DNA from: Piliocolobus tephrosceles | Taxonomy: Eukaryota > Chordata > Mammalia > Primates > Cercopithecidae | Assembly: GCF_002776525.5 (NCBI RefSeq) | Contig: NC_045438.1 | Location: 156,217,332-156,281,331, forward strand | DNA: 64,000 nt | Reading direction: 5' to 3' | Part shown: piece by piece, positions 1 through 10,170 of the stretch | Layout: every line of letters begins with the position of its first letter | Numbering within the stretch: the first letter of the stretch is position 1 | Translations under genes and position numbers: made by a program | The notes under the pieces: model-generated | What the model saw: the letters and a program-made list of their open reading frames with translations, nothing else | What the model was told of the DNA's origin: nothing | Database searches by the model: none

Positions 1-1010
1 CTAAATACAAAACCTGTTATTTAGTCATGTTCATAATCAGAAGTCCCTTCCTTTTTAATATACAAATGTTTCTCTCAGAAATTTTACCTCTAAATATATA
101 TATTCATTGTGTTTGTACACATGTATGAATATTAAACCTTAGCCTGAAATGTGTAAAAAAATATTTTAAAGACATCTACTGCTTTTTATTTTTAAATAAA
201 TAATGACTTATCCTAGGAAAATTTTATAAAGTTGCAATGAAATAATAATACATATCACTTTTCAGCTGAACCTTTTACTCTATAGGACAATTGCATAATG
301 GCTCATAAAAGTTTTGATTTTATTGGTGGAATTTAAACGTATGATATGAAGTGATTTTTTTCTATTCTAATTGCTTTAGAGAAACAGAAAATGCATTCTA
401 AAAAATTCCATCTGTGACAACAGATTGAGGCACAAAGGGCTGCAGTTCAAATTTAAGAGGCAAACAAAAGGGAAAATGGAAGAAACCATCAATAGCTTCA
501 TTATGTTGATCGTAATGAATTAAAATACAAACCTGGTCTGCCCAAAAGGGATTATTTGCGAATGCCACATTAATCAATGGCAATAAATATAGACCAAAAT
601 ATACCATTTTCTGTGTTCCATTCTGGAAGAATGGAATGAAGAGAAGTTTCAGTCTGTGTTTAGTGTGATGATACTACAATTGTTAAATAGGTGACAAAGA
701 AAACATTTTGACATTTGTGCTAAAAGTTCTTCAAGATATTAATATCTAAATCTTTTGTAGGTAACATTCTAGGAAATTCCAGATCTGAGCACAAAATAGA
801 GACAAATAATATCATCTATATTCTCAATACGAAGGCTTGGAGAGATCAAAAATCATATTTGCTGAAAACACTGCCTACTGTCTCTTGAAGCCAAAGGAAA
901 AGGCAATCCTCCATCATCCAAGTGTTCCCCAGGTAAAATGATTTGACAGAATTCAAATAGTTCTCTTTTACATTCTGACAAATTGCTCCCACTTCCCCCA
1001 GAGTCAGTCA
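1..1010. other. Intergenic, nothing recognised
   Basis: AT-rich DNA downstream of HIVEP1. Short open frames on either strand show no family features. I recognise no repeat or gene here. Confidence 0.6.
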
Positions 1011-1015
1011 GTCTG

Positions 1016-1016
<1 letters not shown>

Positions 1017-1080
<64 letters not shown>
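1017..1080. repeat. (CTAT)16 tetranucleotide microsatellite
   Basis: Sixteen uninterrupted CTAT units, flanked by GTCTGT on the left and CATCTAC on the right. A pure run this long is normally length-polymorphic. Confidence 0.98.
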
Positions 1081-1081
<1 letters not shown>

Positions 1082-1170
1082 ATCTACCTCTATTTACAAT
1101 GTGATTTGGCTTGGAATCCCTGCCACTGTAGTTCCTTAAAATAACGTTGAGTTTAATTATCTGAAATTCT

Positions 1171-1470
1171 GGCCAGGCACGGTGGCTCTAGCCTGTAATC
1201 CCAGCACTTAGGGAGGCCGAGACGGGCGGATCACGAGGTCAGGAGATCGAGACCATCCTGGCTAACATGGTGAAACCCCGTCTCTACTAAAAAATACAAA
1301 AAGAAACTAGCCGGGCGAGGTGGCGGGCGCCTGTAGTCCTGGCTGCTCGGGAGGCTGAGGCAGGAGAATGGCGTAAACCTGGGAGATGGAGCTTGCAGTG
1401 AGCTGAGATCTGGCCACTGCACTCCAGCCTGGGCGACAGAGCAAGACTCTGTCTCAAAAAAAAAAAAAAA
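1171..1470 (+). mobile_element. Full-length young AluY (AluYR-like)
   Basis: A complete Alu from GGCCAGGCACGG to a poly-A tail, with both monomers. It is flanked by a perfect 16-bp target-site duplication, AATTATCTGAAATTCT, at 1155-1170 and 1471-1486. The motif GAGATCTGGCCACTGCACTCC differs from human AluY and fits Old World monkey AluYR copies. The perfect duplication argues for a recent insertion. Confidence 0.93.
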
Positions 1471-1486
1471 AATTATCTGAAATTCT

Positions 1487-3800
1487 TTTAAATTTATTTT
1501 CGTTAGCTATTTATTGTTCAAAATTTAGTAACTTCACACAGGCAAATACAAGCATAAATTCTATCCCTTGTTTTTGTATCTTGTATCTCAAGGGATATAA
1601 CAAAATTATTATGATATAGTTAATTTGGGTTTATATATGAATATTAGAGGTATGTGCTACACTATGATTTTGAGTGTAGATGGCTATACAGAATCCAGAA
1701 ATGAGTTGAAATCACTGTCCCATAATTAAATGATCTTATCTTATAAATGTGAAAAACCATGAAAGGTGGCAGAAAGATGAAAACTCGGGACATCTAAATT
1801 CTAGTCCAAGTAAGACAAGATTAAATTAAGTGCTTAAAACTTTGTTATCTCAGTTAAACTTTTCATCTAAAAAAGAAGGGCTTTTATCTGAAAGATCACT
1901 GTAGAATATATCTCCAAAAACTCCATAATGTAGCTTGTACCCCAGACATTTGCACAGAATATTTAATAAACACAAGAGGATGCTAAAGTGAGTCTGCTCC
2001 ATGGAACAGGATATTTAAATATCCTTCAAATTTGCCTTTCCTTCTCTTTCTCTCACTCAGTTCTCCTTCTGAATGTTTCATGTATCTAATTAACACTACA
2101 GAGGATGTTAGACCAGTAAAAACAACAGCTTTGTTCTACCTTGTTTAGGAATTGTCTCATTCTCAAGTTTACATGCTTTTCAAAAGGATTACAACTAGGA
2201 TTGGTAGATTCCTAAAGTTTCTCTTGTTTCATTTTGGCTTAAATTTTTACTGGAATTTAAAAAAATTCATTTTTCTTAGCTGTTCTAGTTGAAAGTACGT
2301 TTTCTTTTTTTATACATAAGTTTTCTCCCTTTAAATGTCCTGTGATACAGACTCCCCCATAAATAATGTTATACTGCAGTTTAGTCTCTGGCATCATTTT
2401 TACTTCTTCACTTTAGAAAAATCAGGTCTCCTTCAGTGCTGAGATGTGCATCCTTTCTTGAGTCATCGGGGAGGGCCACCGTGTGACTGGACACCACATC
2501 GTGCAGTAGTCATGCACACAGTGTCACCCGCATTTGTAACCACAAAGGCATTCTCATGTTATTAATGACATCTTGCACAGTAGTGTTTATATATTATTAG
2601 GTAATTCTACTGCATTTCCTCACTGGATCTTCCTCACAAGACTCTTTTAATGCAGGCATGGCACGCACTATTCTTTAAGAAGGAAGGAATGGAAGATCAG
2701 AGATAGCAAGTCCCAAAAGACCCAAGAGGGGAGATTGAGAGAAGAACCCACGTACTCTGGACCCTGGTTCAAGACTCAATCACTATGTCACATCATCTTT
2801 CCTCTCCAAAGAAACAGTTCAGTTTAGCCCTGAACTAAGCTGAAAACCTTCTTTGAAATCACTATGAAACCTGGTTTCATATCAATTCACATGTCATCAG
2901 AACTTTTGCTGCTAGTTGGGAATGGGGCAATAGATCTCTTTGAGTCACCAATAACCTGTCAGCTTTATGATCAATGCACCTGTTATCTTTTTGCTTCACG
3001 TCCCTGAGGCATGACAGGAAGAAGCAATTTCTGAGTGTGATTCTTCATATACTTTATTTTCTCTTATTTTTTCTTTTCTTTAAATAAAAAGGAAATTTTT
3101 GTTTTAAGAAAAAAGAAGGAAAAGATGGTACTGATACCACATATAAATTATTTTCTATTTGACTTCTCAACGTGACAAGTTCATGAAATTGATTTTTAGG
3201 TGCGTTAGTTGGCATCTTCGATTCCTTTCCTATTTCTCGTGCTATCTTTGTAATCTACTGTTAATACAGGAAGTGCTTGAAACTTTGGGCCCCATGTATG
3301 AACTTGTCTAATTTTCAAATCTTAGGAAAACACACTGAGAATAAACTATAGAATAATGAATTTTGATATCTGGATAATATGCTTTCAGGAGAAGAAATAT
3401 GAAGTATTCCATAGTTTCTATATCTCGACTCTGATCATACTCTCAAGCTATTTTGGCAAAGAAAACAGCTTCTCTTATTTGTACCATAAAATGCATTATT
3501 ATGATCAAAAGAGAAAAAATGGGATTTTAAGGTAAGTCATTGAGATGTTAGCTTCCATGTTTTATCATGTTAGAAGAACCACCTCTACACTTTGACAAAT
3601 ACAAGCTCTCACCTTTGCAACTTGTATCAGTATAATGGCATCCAGGATAATATTCACATTTTCCTGTACTGACTGTAGCGAGGGCGCCAGTGTTTCAGCA
3701 TTTGGGTGTCTGTTGTTTTGAGAATCTACTCAAAGTCTCCGGATACTTTTCTTTTGGATTACTTCAGTTCTCTGTAATAACAGCTCTGATAGAGTTTATG
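1487..3800. other. Intergenic, possible MIR trace only
   Basis: No gene. A weak MIR-like stretch on the minus strand may lie near 2600-2760 (cacaagactc...agatcagag...caagtc pattern). ATGAAACC-T-GGTTTCAT at about 2861-2877 is a small perfect inverted repeat. Otherwise nothing recognised. Confidence 0.5.
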
Positions 3801-3809
3801 AGCCAAGTT

Positions 3810-3986
3810 AAAACACCTGGCATGGTGGCATGTGCCTGTAGTGCCAGCTACTTGGGAGGCTTAGGTGGGAGGATTGCTTGAGGCCAGGAGGTTGAGGTTG
3901 GGGGGAGCTATGATTGTGCCACTGCACTCCAGGGTCTCACTCTGTTGCTCCATCCTGGGCAATAGAGTGAGACCCTGTCTCTAAAA
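3810..3986 (+). mobile_element. Old Alu fragment (right-monomer type)
   Basis: Starts at GGCATGGTGGCATGTGCCTGTAGT and ends in GAGACCCTGTCTCTAAAAATAT. The line GCACTCCAG is followed by a roughly 30-base insertion that repeats Alu-like text (GGTCTCACTCTGTTGCTCCAT) before CCTGGGCAATAGAGTGAGACC. Divergent, so old (AluJ or free monomer). Confidence 0.75.
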
Positions 3987-3998
3987 ATATATATATAT

Positions 3999-4038
<40 letters not shown>

Positions 4039-4050
4039 TATTATTATTAT
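3986..4050. repeat. AT and TTTA microsatellite between two Alus
   Basis: A short (AT)n run passes into about ten TTTA units and then TTA units. It joins the A-rich tail of the plus-strand Alu to the T-rich tail of the minus-strand Alu, so it probably grew from the two tails. Confidence 0.95.
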
Positions 4051-4337
4051 TTTTTTGAGATGTAGTCTCACTCTGTCGCCCAGGCTGGAGTGCAGGGGCA
4101 CGATTTCAGCTCACTGCAAGCTCCGCCTCCGAGGTTCACGCCATTCTCCTGCCTCAGCCTCCCGAGTAGCTGGGACTACAGGCGCCCACCACCACGTCCA
4201 GCTAATTTTTTGTATTTTTAGTAGAGACGGGGTTTCACCATGTTAGCCAGGGTGGTCTCAATCTCCTGACCTCGTGATCCGCCTGCCTCAGCCTCCCTAA
4301 GTGCTGGGATTACAGGCGTGAGCCACCGTGCCTGGCT
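4051..4337 (-). mobile_element. AluY, minus strand
   Basis: Runs from the poly-T/GAGATGTAGTCTCACTCTGTCGCCC tail to AGCCACCGTGCCTGGCT. Reads as a nearly complete AluY (GCCATTCTCCTGCCTCAGCC, GGTGGTCTCAATCTCCTGACCTCGTGATCC). It lies tail-to-tail with the Alu fragment at 3810-3986. Confidence 0.92.
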
Positions 4338-6370
4338 CTTAAAAAAATTTTGCTTGAGTTACAAAAAAATAAACATACGTATAGTCAGAATTATAAGACT
4401 GTCTGCATATTCAGAGCATGAGGTCTTACCCTGACAGATCTTCACTGACCTATGAATCTGATCAAACTGCCATCATTGCAATATAGCTATGTCTATCTTA
4501 ATGAAATCACATGCTGTTTACACCTGTACTTGATATATCTTTTCAAGTCTATTCAGCATTAAGCAGCATCTACAATAAAAGATCCTTTGCCACAAATGAA
4601 AACAAAGATATGTTCATGGATTTGAATATTAATCTCGTATGGATTTATAACACTGTAGAGTAAGACCTGAGGTGATCCACAAGGAAAAGAAGCTGTGGCT
4701 TCTTCTCATACATACTTAAGCCCAGAAGGTGGCTTAACACTATCACAATCTTTCAATGGAAATTTTGATGAAAGAAAATGATGTGGTGTTTATGAAATAC
4801 AGGAAACACTGAATGTCTTTCTTATTTTTTGTAACAACACATCTATTTATCATTACTTGTTAAGAGATTTAGAAACAATAATAATTTTGCAGAAACTGAC
4901 AATTAGAGCAAATCCGTAGGTGATTTTTAAATACTTAGTATAAACAGATACATTTTCTTCCTCTAAAAATATTGAATGCTTATAATTATAGTTTATAAGA
5001 CTAAAGAACTCTATCTCCCCAGTAGATGAAGATTGAAGTTTGTGAATCGCTGCAAATGTATATGCCAAGAAAACAACTGAATTTATTTTAATTTAAAATG
5101 CTCATATCCAGCTTAGCAAATATGGGTCTGTAGTTGGAAAAGAATATGTATGAAGAAAAAGTAAGATAAATACACAGTAGATGTGGGCCCACATTTTCCG
5201 GGGCCTCAGGCAAATATTTATCCATTCTCAGCCTCAGTTTCCCTAACTGAAAAAGAGTGCCAACCGCGTAGTATTAATAGAAGGATTAAATGAAAAAAAA
5301 AAGTAAAGTGTTTAGCAGAATACCTGGCACACAGTAAATGGTCAGACATTTTAATAATTTTTTTATTTTGCAAATGCTATTCAATATCTTGAGTGCATAT
5401 TGATATGCATATAAGTGCATATTGATATAAAACTTATTTAAAATTTCTATAAGATAAATGCTTTTCAGTCTTTCAAAAGAAAATTCATGTCATAGCTGTT
5501 TAGTTTCTCATATTTTACATCTTAATTTTTGTTTTATATCGACAGGCTCATTTTTGGCAGCATTATTTATAAATAATAAATAATTAAATATAAATAATAA
5601 AAAATTATTTATAAGTAACTACTGTTGGGAAAAATGCCTAACTACATTGTAGATTTCTATTGAACTTTTGGTTTTGCTTATGTGTATTACATGGGTACAT
5701 TTCTTTTTTTAAAAATGTTAAAACATTACTTGTAGGTGATACTGTTACTTGTAGGTGATACTCACCTTCATGGAACAAGAGTAGTCATAATGATAAAAGC
5801 AGGAGAGCAACCTTGGCCTTGAGCTCCTTGTGTTCCATGACTTCCATCCTCCCTGCTCCTGAGGATGAGAAGGAGCAGCTCATTACCTAATTGTTGCTGG
5901 TGACCACTGGCTCATATTTTTAAGGAGGGTGGAGCCAATCTATGAAAATGCTGTAAGATTGGGCTATCGGTCTCTTTATATTCTGGCTCCAATCCATGTG
6001 AGGTTATGCAGAACTAAGCTCCCTTTCTTATGGACTGCCCCAAAGCTTAGCCTGCTGGCAGATGGTGCAGAGGGAATGTAGGGGAGCAAAAAATGGTAGG
6101 AGATGAGAAACAGGACCACTGCAAGCCCGCTTGATTATGAAGCTAAGCCACCTGCTCCATTATCACCTTCATCAGTCACAAAGCTGACATTTGGGTCTCT
6201 CTCTCTATATATTAATCTGCTCTCAACTCGGGTAGGAAACAACTGTATTATTCATTTGCCTCAGAAAACCCCATCACCTCCTCAATGCCTGTCCCACAAC
6301 CTTCAGCGTCTTTCCAGGGACGTCCAGAGCTACAAGCTACGTGTATCATTCCATGCCTTTTCCTGTGCTT
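4338..6370. other. Intergenic, MIR relic and a microduplication only
   Basis: Apart from the MIR at 5185-5345 and a 19-bp tandem duplication at 5726-5763 I see no gene or named repeat. Confidence 0.55.
5185..5345 (+). mobile_element. MIR SINE relic
   Basis: Recognised by the ordered pieces CCTCAGTTTCCCTAACTGAAAA, a middle ATTAATAGAAGGATTAAATGA and the 3' part ACCTGGCACACAGTAAATGGTCAG. These match the MIR core and tail in the plus orientation. Confidence 0.8.
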
Positions 6371-7450
6371 TTACATAGAGATATATGACTGACTCCATCA
6401 TTCTATACTTCATTTGTTTATGTCTTTCTATATTTTTAAAATAAATTGAATCCCATTGTATAAATTTTTCTGCAACTGGTTATTTTATCTCAAAACATGT
6501 CTTGGATATCCATTCATCTAGCTAATGCTTTCTTGTTAGTTCTGCTTAGTATTCTAGAAAAAGGAAAATGCTATCATTTATTCAGACGTTACTCTATCGA
6601 AAGGCCTTTGGGTTGTTCACAATTTTTCAACAGAGAAAAACACCACACAATGAACTTTTTTCGTTCATGTCCCCTTGGCAAGTGTTCCTCTAGGGTTGAT
6701 GTAGGGGAGTGGGGATTGCTGGAACACAGAGCCTGCACATATAGCTCTAATAAATACTACCAGATTGTTCTTCCAAGTGACTCCATCAACTCAGACCTCC
6801 CTCTGCTAGTTCTATCTGAAGACACTGCTTCCTCCACAGCCCCACCACACCAGATGAGCTTAGGTTCTTAATATTTGCCTACCTGGTTATAAAAACTATA
6901 TCTTGTTTTAATTTGCATTCCCCTCATTTTTATTAAAGGTGTACTTTATTTCCCATGTGCCTGTTGTCCATGTATATGGTTTTCTACTATGAGTTGCATA
7001 TTTTTACATTTAAACAAATGTTTTTGTAGAGATGGGGTCTTGCTGTGTTGCCCAGGCTGGTCTCAAACTCCTAGTCCCATGTAATCCTCCCACCTCGGCC
7101 TCTCAAAGTGCTGGGATTACAGGCAGGCACCACCATGCCCGGCTCTTATTCTCACAGTTTGAACATTTTCCTAGTGTGTTGACTTTTCCCGACCAACTTG
7201 TAAAATAATTTAAATATGTTTTGGATGAGAATCCTCTGTCAGATACATAAAGCAAATATTTTCTTCCAATTTAGTTTTTCTTTTAAACAGTTTTGAGAGT
7301 AGTACCAAAGTTTTGCCTCTTGATGAACTTGAATTTATGAGCCTTCATGATTTTGGGGTTTTGTTTCTTACCTGCAAGCCTTTTCCTATCTCAGTGTCAT
7401 AAAGATAGCACTGTACATTTTCCCTAGTAAACTTATAGCTTCCCTTTTTA
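6370..7450 (-). mobile_element. Old L1 (L1M type) ORF2 remnant, minus strand
   Basis: The plus strand carries the reverse complement of L1 ORF2: TTTGCATTCCCCTCATTT near 6915, GAGAATCCTCTGTCAGATACATAAAGC near 7227, and CTTACCTGCAAGCCTTTTCCTATCTCAGTGTCATAAAGATA near 7369. These fall in the order expected of an antisense copy, at the divergence of an old L1M. A 124-codon open frame at 6497-6871 is a chance frame inside it. A free-monomer Alu is inserted at 7020-7143. Confidence 0.65.
7020..7143 (-). mobile_element. Alu left-monomer fragment, minus strand
   Basis: GTAGAGATGGGGTCTTGCTGTG through GGCAGGCACCACCATGCCCGGC matches a single left Alu monomer (FLAM or truncated AluJ). It interrupts the old L1 remnant. 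Confidence 0.8.
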
Positions 7451-7839
7451 TACTTATACTTTGAAATGTTCTCTTAAACATTTCAGATTAAAGTCACAAC
7501 ATAAACCCAACACAAACGCTTTCAAATATTCTTTATAAATTACTCAAATTTTGTTAAATATTTTATATTACATGTATAAATTTTATATATTAATATCTGA
7601 TTATCGGAAGTATTTTGAATATTGACGTGGGAGATATACAAATTAATAACACATAACAACAAACAAATGTTACTAAACACAAAAATTCCCCCTATCATTT
7701 ATCTAGCTTATTAGAAAGACACATTGTGGTTTAGAGTCAGAATTTCACAGCAAGAAAGGACATTTGATTGTCAGTTATTGTCCTCTGGTTTCAAATTTCT
7801 AACCTTGGTCTCCTCAAATTAATAACAATCAGTGCAATG

Positions 7840-8095
7840 ATAATAATAATGAGGGAACTTTGAACATGTAATACAGGCTACACAGCTCCTTTACTAAACA
7901 CCCACATAAGATCTCATTTATTCACAGTGATTTTTAAGGTTGATATTACCATTAGGCCCATTTTATAGATGAAGAAATTGGGGTACAGGAAGATACAAGG
8001 ACTTTCTCAAGTTTAGAAAACTTGTAGGTAGAGGAGGAAGAATAAAATCCCAAGCACAGTCTCCAAAGCCTGTGCTGGTAGCTACCATGGACATA
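7840..8095 (-). mobile_element. MIR SINE relic, minus strand
   Basis: Contains CATTTATTCACAGTGATTTTTAAGG..., CCCATTTTATAGATGAAGAAATTGGGG and AAAATCCCAAGCACAGTCTCCAAAGCC in the order of a reverse-complement MIR. Confidence 0.75.
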
Positions 8096-8108
8096 GCCCC
8101 TTTGTATC

Positions 8109-8770
8109 AGTTTATTTTTTTAACTTGTATTTTAGGTTTGGGGGTACATGTGCAGGTTTGTTATATAGACCAACTCGTGTCACAGGGATTTGTTTTACAG
8201 AGTAATTTCATCCCGCAGGTATTGAGCCTAGTACTCAATAGTTGTTTTTTCTGCTCCTCTCCCTCCTCCCACCCTCTACCCTCAAGCAGGCCCCAGTGTC
8301 TGCTGCTCCCTTCTTTGTGTCCCTGAGTTCTCATCATTTAGCTCCCACTTATAAGTGAGAGCATGCAGTGTTTGCTTTTCTGTTTCCGCGTTAGTTTGCT
8401 GAAGATAATGGCCTTCAGCTCCATCCATGTTCCCGCAGAAGATATGATCTCGTTCTTTTTTATGGCTGCATAGTTTTCCATGGTGTATATGTACCACATT
8501 TGCTTTATACAATCTGTCATTGATGGGCATTTAGGTTGATTCCATATCTTTGCTATTGTGAAGAGCCAAAAGCAATGACAACAAAAGCAAAAATTGACAA
8601 ATGGGATCTAATTAAACAAGAGCTTCTGCACAGCAAAAGAATATATCAACAGAGTAAACAGACAATCTACACAATGGGAGAAAATATTTGCAAACTATGC
8701 ATCTGACAAAGGTCTAATATCCAGCATCTGTAAGGCACTTAAACAAATTTACAAGAAAAAAAACAAACAA
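8109..8770 (-). mobile_element. Twin-primed (5'-inverted) L1 with target-site duplications
   Basis: 8109-8560 is the antisense of an L1 3' end (poly-T, GGGGTACATGTGCAGG, then the ORF2 C-terminus). From about 8562 to 8770 the sequence is ORF2 again but in the opposite, plus-strand sense (GACAACAAAAGCAAAAATTGACAAATGGG...). The switch in strand inside one element is the signature of twin priming. CCCTTTGTATC flanks it at 8098-8108 and 8771-8781, so both pieces came in as one insertion. Confidence 0.9.
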
Positions 8771-8918
8771 CCCTTTGTATCCTTTTCAAAGGATGGAGAA
8801 TATGTACCCTCTTTGGACATCGCTTTCTGCATTAACTAAATGGGGAGACTGGAGGAGTTAGCTCAAGCTTGCTTTTTACATCTGAAGTCCAACAGCTCTT
8901 AAAAACATACCCAAGACT

Positions 8919-9228
8919 GGTTGGGTGTGGTGGCTCACGCCTGTAGTCCCAGCACTTTAGGAGGCTGAGGCAGGTGGATCACCTGAGGTCAGGAGTTCGA
9001 GATCAGCCTGGCCAAGATGGTGAAACCCTGTCTCCACTAAAAATACAAAAATTAGCCGGGCGTGGTGGCAGGCGCCTGTAATCCCAGCTACTTGGGAGGC
9101 TAAGCAAGATAATTGCTTGAATCCGGAGGTGGAGGTTGCAGTGGGCCGAGATTGCACCATCGCACTCCAGCCTGGACGACAGAGTGAGACTCTCTCTCAA
9201 AAAAAAAAAAAAAAAAGAAAAAAACAAA
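8919..9228 (+). mobile_element. AluS-like, full length
   Basis: From GGTTGGGTGTGGTGGCTCACG to an A-rich tail. The GATCACCTGAGGTCAGGAGTTCGAGA segment points to AluS. Ten-base duplication ACCCAAGACT at 8909-8918 and 9229-9238. Confidence 0.92.
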
Positions 9229-9299
9229 ACCCAAGACTTACAAAAACAAAATTACCCAGAGTCAAACCAAATACCACTCTGACTAATCAACTGCTACTA

Positions 9300-9670
9300 A
9301 TCACTGCTTAACAATGTCACTCAGATACCCTCTTGTGCCAGTTGTGAGTAACCTGTAGGTTGCCAGGCCACGATAACCATCCCTGACCCCAGCAGAACTG
9401 GAGATGCAGAGGCAGCTCACTAAGTGGCTGAGGGGCTCCTCGCAGCCTCAGGAGGCTTCTTCGTTGTGTAATGCTGGCCTCCGGATAGGCCTGGGCTCTG
9501 TGGAGGGCCCAGCAGCGATCATCTGCAAAGCTCACTCCTCTCTGTGCCCATTCCCGGTTAGGTTGCACCAAGAATAAAGTCGGAAGAGCCCAGGCAATAC
9601 GTACCCTTCCTTCTGGATGGTGTCGTGTCATCTACAAAGATCTCACACACTGTTCCGCCAGCTGACAGCC
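9300..9670. other. GC-rich unassigned segment
   Basis: Higher in G+C than its surroundings, with several CpG and a minus-strand open frame of 104 codons (9317-9631) that looks like chance. It ends near CCAAGAATAAAGTCG and could be part of an old LTR, but I cannot name a family. Confidence 0.3.
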
Positions 9671-9844
9671 CATCTTCCCTTTGAGAATGCACAGAAAGGC
9701 TCCACGTTTTCGAACTTTTAGAAAGAAGACTTCACATAAGCTGTCAGAGACGACCTGTTTGGTTTATTTGTTTTATTTCTGCCTTTTCTGGTTTTTCTGC
9801 AAAGCACTTAGGAAACGTTTTAAACATAGCGCAGTATTTAAAAA

Positions 9845-10170
9845 TAGGGTGTAAATGGTTTTGAACATAGTCACAGATACAGATCTGAGCATGGACTTGC
9901 ATGTGGTAAGTGCTTCATAAGTATTTGTTGAATGAATGTTAGTACCTGTTCTATTGGAAAGCATTTAAAATCATTGAAAAACTCGAATAACTAGTGCTAA
10001 CATTTATTCGGATATTACTATACACTAGGATTTGTTAAATACTTTGCATACTATCTGTTTTTATCTTCCCAAAGGCCATCTCACGTCGGCACTTTTGCCC
10101 TAACTTAAAGATGAGAAAACTGAAGCACAGAAAATAAATAATTTGACAATTAGCTGGTAAATTGTTTCCA
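9845..10170. mobile_element. L2 tail and MIR relics
   Basis: GTGGTAAGTGCTTCATAAGTATTTGTTGAATGAATG near 9903-9938 is the typical L2 3' end in plus orientation. From 9985 to 10170 the pieces CCAAAGGCCATCTCACG and AAAGATGAGAAAACTGAAGCACAG suggest a minus-strand MIR. Both are old and diverged. Confidence 0.65.

Noticed and set aside
1017..1080. Regular repeats as a possible CRISPR-like array
   Set aside because: Simple CTAT microsatellite without spacers, in a primate genome.
1231..1422. Numerous 60-100 codon frames with SLPSSWDYR or GLELLTS text, here and in other Alus
   Set aside because: Standard translations of Alu sequence.
6497..6871. 124-codon plus-strand frame
   Set aside because: Lies antisense within an old L1 remnant; no family features.
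9317..9631. 104-codon minus-strand frame
   Set aside because: Sits in a GC-rich unassigned segment where long frames are expected by chance; nothing protein-like recognised.
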